Part shown: one piece after another, positions 62,215-64,000 of the stretch
Numbering within the stretch: the first letter of the stretch is position 1
How the letters are laid out: each line of letters begins with the position of its first letter
From: Mycolicibacterium peregrinum
GTDB taxonomy: Bacteria; Actinomycetota; Actinomycetes; Mycobacteriales; Mycobacteriaceae
Assembly (NCBI RefSeq): GCF_002102345.1
Contig: NZ_LQPP01000076.1
Location: 38,456 to 102,455 of the forward strand
DNA length: 64,000 nucleotides
Direction: 5' to 3'
Translations under genes and position numbers: made by a program
Notes under the pieces: generated by a model
Database searches by the model: none
What the model was told of the DNA's origin: nothing
What the model saw: only the letters and a program-made list of their open reading frames with translations

Positions 62215-62688
62215 TCAGGCGGTCTCGCGGGGCCCTCGCACGCCGAGAACAGGTTGGCGGGGGCCGCCTCGGTTGAACTCGGAACACCACGGTGAATGGC
62301 CGTGCTGGTCGTACCAGACGATCTGCAGCGCGCGGATATCTGGACCGCACAACTCCACCGCGAAGCCGAGATGGGCGGTGGGCTCGCTGATTTCGACGAA
62401 CTCGGCGAACCAGTCATCGGGCAGAGTGATGGTGTCACCCGGGGCGGGTTCGGTCTGGTCCACCAGATATTCCGCCACGGTGTTCAGTAGCTTGCATGTC
62501 ATCAGCGGTGACAGACCGGTGATCAGCAGCTCGGGGAGGCCGGCCTCACTGAGCCCGATCGTGTAGCCGAACGGCCTGCGGTCATGCTCGACGTAATGCA
62601 CCGCCCAGCCGCGCTTGAAAGCCTTCTCCCGCAGGAGATCGAGATAGTCCTGTCTGGTTGCCTCGGGGTGGTCGCAGATCCAGCACAT
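62215..62688 (-). CDS. DUF4262 family protein
   Basis: A 157-residue protein from ATG 62688 (MCWICDHPEATRQDYLDLLREK). The central FGYTIGLSEAGLPELLITGLSPLM and C-terminal GPDIRALQIVWYDQHGHSPW are hallmarks of the DUF4262 family, whose function is unknown. The two N-terminal cysteines (CWIC) could bind a metal. Confidence 0.8.
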   Translation of the reverse strand: MCWICDHPEATRQDYLDLLREKAFKRGWAVHYVEHDRRPFGYTIGLSEAGLPELLITGLSPLMTCKLLNTVAEYLVDQTEPAPGDTITLPDDWFAEFVEISEPTAHLGFAVELCGPDIRALQIVWYDQHGHSPWCSEFNRGGPRQPVLGVRGPRETA

Positions 62689-62826
62689 CAGGTTGCCCTT
62701 CCGTCGGTACTTGGCCGGCACTTGGCCGCCAGCGTGCTCCCCGGGTACGACATGCTCCGACAGGGCTCAGCGGTGCCCGAGGGTTGCCGTCAATCCTCGA
62801 AGTATTGTCGGACCGGCGTGGCATAA

Positions 62827-62842
62827 TCGAACACATGTTCGA
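62827..62842. promoter_or_regulatory. LexA SOS box
   Basis: TCGAAC-ACAT-GTTCGA matches the mycobacterial LexA operator TCGAAC(N4)GTTCGA perfectly. It overlaps the start codon (62835) of the DUF222/HNH gene, so LexA would directly block its expression until DNA damage. Confidence 0.8.
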
Positions 62843-64000
62843 TGTCGATTCCGATGTGGCGCTGATCGACCGGATCAGTGCCGCAGCCCGGGCGGAGTCG
62901 GTGGCGATCGCGGGGCGGCTGGCTGCGATCGGGGCGTTGGACAGCCTGCGGGAACAGGAGTTGGCCGAGTCGATCTTTTGGACCGCCGACCCGTTCGAGG
63001 AAGTGTCTGCCGAGGTGTCGGCGGCGTTGCGGATCAGTCGGGGCCGGGCCGGTACCCAGATTCATCACGCCCGGGTGCTGCGCGACAAACTCCCGTTGGT
63101 GGCGGCCCGGTTCGCCGCCGGGGACATCGACTACCGGGTGGTGCGGATGATCATCGCCCGCACCGGCATCGTCGATCCGGCGGTGTGGGTGGGGTTGGAT
63201 GAGGAACTGGCGGCTCGCGCCGATAAATGGATGCGGTTCTCCGAACGACAGCTACGCGACCGGGTGGATCAATGGATCGCCAAACTCGACCCCAACGGGG
63301 TACGGGTCCCGCCCCCGATCGACGACGGCCGGTTCGTGCAGGTCGAGGCGAGCACCCCGGGCATGGCCTCGGTATGGGCCAACATCCACGCCGCTGACGG
63401 GGTCGCGCTGAATCAACGCCTTGATGCCGTCGCCGACACCGTCTGCCCACACGACCCCCGCACCCGCGAACAGCGCCGCGCCGATGCGGTGGGCCCGGTG
63501 GCCCGCCTCCAATCGCACATGCCGTGCCTGTGCGGTCGCGACGATTGCCCGGCCGCCCAGAAGCGGGCGGCCGCGGATGCGGCAGTGGTGCATGTGCTGG
63601 CCGACCAGTCCACCGTGAACGGCAGCTCGGATGATCCGGGGTATCTGGCCGGGCATGGCATCCTGCCCGCCGAGTCAGTCCGTGACCTGGCCGCTACCGG
63701 CAAGGTCAAACCCGTGCGTATGCCCGCCGGGAAGGCGCCCGCGCCCCCTGGGCCTGGCGAGCCGAAGGATCCAGGTGAGCCTTCCGAAGCGGCTGAGACG
63801 GCTGAGCCCGCTGCTGCCGGCGAGCCGCAGTACCGCCCCTCAGTAGCACTGTCGGAGTTCATTCACTGGCGCGATCTCACCTGCCGATTCCCCGGTTGTG
63901 ACGCGCCTGCTGAACGGTGCGATATCGACCACACCGCGCCCTGGCCTGCCGGGCCGACGCATCCGTCGAACACCAAACTCTTTTGCCGGGCACACCATTT
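62835..64000 (+). CDS. DUF222/HNH endonuclease-type protein (13E12 family), cut by the window end
   Basis: Starting at ATG 62835, the sequence runs open to the end of the window (more than 388 residues). The DUF222 domain (ISRGRAGTQIHHARVLRDKLPLVAARFAAGDIDYRVVRMII) is followed by a proline/alanine-rich linker. The HNH-type motif starts at CRFPGCDAPAERCDIDHTAPW. The family includes the M. tuberculosis 13E12 repeat proteins, several reported to be SOS-controlled; the SOS box here overlaps the start codon. The true end and any stop lie outside. Confidence 0.85.
   Translation, partial: MFDVDSDVALIDRISAAARAESVAIAGRLAAIGALDSLREQELAESIFWTADPFEEVSAEVSAALRISRGRAGTQIHHARVLRDKLPLVAARFAAGDIDYRVVRMIIARTGIVDPAVWVGLDEELAARADKWMRFSERQLRDRVDQWIAKLDPNGVRVPPPIDDGRFVQVEASTPGMASVWANIHAADGVALNQRLDAVADTVCPHDPRTREQRRADAVGPVARLQSHMPCLCGRDDCPAAQKRAAADAAVVHVLADQSTVNGSSDDPGYLAGHGILPAESVRDLAATGKVKPVRMPAGKAPAPPGPGEPKDPGEPSEAAETAEPAAAGEPQYRPSVALSEFIHWRDLTCRFPGCDAPAERCDIDHTAPWPAGPTHPSNTKLFCRAHH

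Overview
The window is high-GC actinobacterial DNA from a nontuberculous, probably rapidly growing mycobacterium (Mycolicibacterium-like). The evidence is the gene set: irtAB mycobactin importer, an mceA-type protein, fusA2, treS-mak, F420-type split-barrel oxidoreductases, EspC-family type VII secretion proteins, paired FadE-like dehydrogenases and a DUF222/HNH protein under a mycobacterial LexA box. Several blocks match my memory of the M. tuberculosis Rv0120c-Rv0139 order: fusA2, a TIGR03668-type oxidoreductase, treS-mak, then TetR-cyp138-msrA and Rv0138/Rv0139-like genes. The window is densely coded. I see no tRNA, rRNA, CRISPR array, IS element or phage.

Layout. 80-2272: SDR, an enoyl-CoA isomerase-like gene and its TetR with a clear operator. 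2294-7383: iron locus TetR-irtA-irtB behind a DtxR/IdeR-like box. 7435-12836: membrane-anchored protein, a P450 with a coupled partner, an amidohydrolase and an AraC regulator. 12769-17148: assorted single genes (DUF2127, methyltransferase, secreted phosphatase, DMT transporter, lipoprotein). 17152-20497: a solitary mceA-like gene, an SDR, a TetR with a 28-bp perfect palindrome, and a divergent CMD-family gene. 20505-26915: fusA2, then a type VII secretion module (EspG-like gene, and a coupled EspC-like / WXG-effector / membrane-protein operon), then an F420-type oxidoreductase. 27008-30835: a four-gene binding-protein ABC importer. 30933-36127: pyrE-like gene, HugZ-like gene, HTH protein, and treS-mak, which turn trehalose into maltose-1-phosphate. 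36141-44472: MFS exporter, an acyl-CoA dehydrogenase pair, a MarR-controlled drug-type ABC exporter, and glgX. 44538-51932: enoyl-CoA hydratase, pncA, a tightly coupled four-gene membrane/cupredoxin-fold operon of unknown role, DUF427, a secreted protein, a C39-like peptidase and a PPOX gene. 51976-56404: a glycosyltransferase / methyltransferase / toroid-fold operon that shares a palindromic operator with a divergent methyltransferase-TetR pair. 56381-61875: the cyp138-msrA neighbourhood, ending in a strong terminator. 61887-64000: small secreted protein, DUF4262, and the 5' part of a DUF222/HNH gene.

The most interesting features are: (1) the putative type VII secretion effector-immunity module at 22811-25954, apparently inserted between two genes that are neighbours in M. 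tuberculosis; (2) the glycoconjugate-like cluster at 51976-56404, whose two ends carry the same GGACACRTGTCC operator; (3) the four-gene operon at 45917-49651 with a cupredoxin-like lipoprotein that lacks the type-1 copper cysteine; and (4) the orphan mceA at 17152-18396. All functions are read from sequence by eye; no database search was possible.
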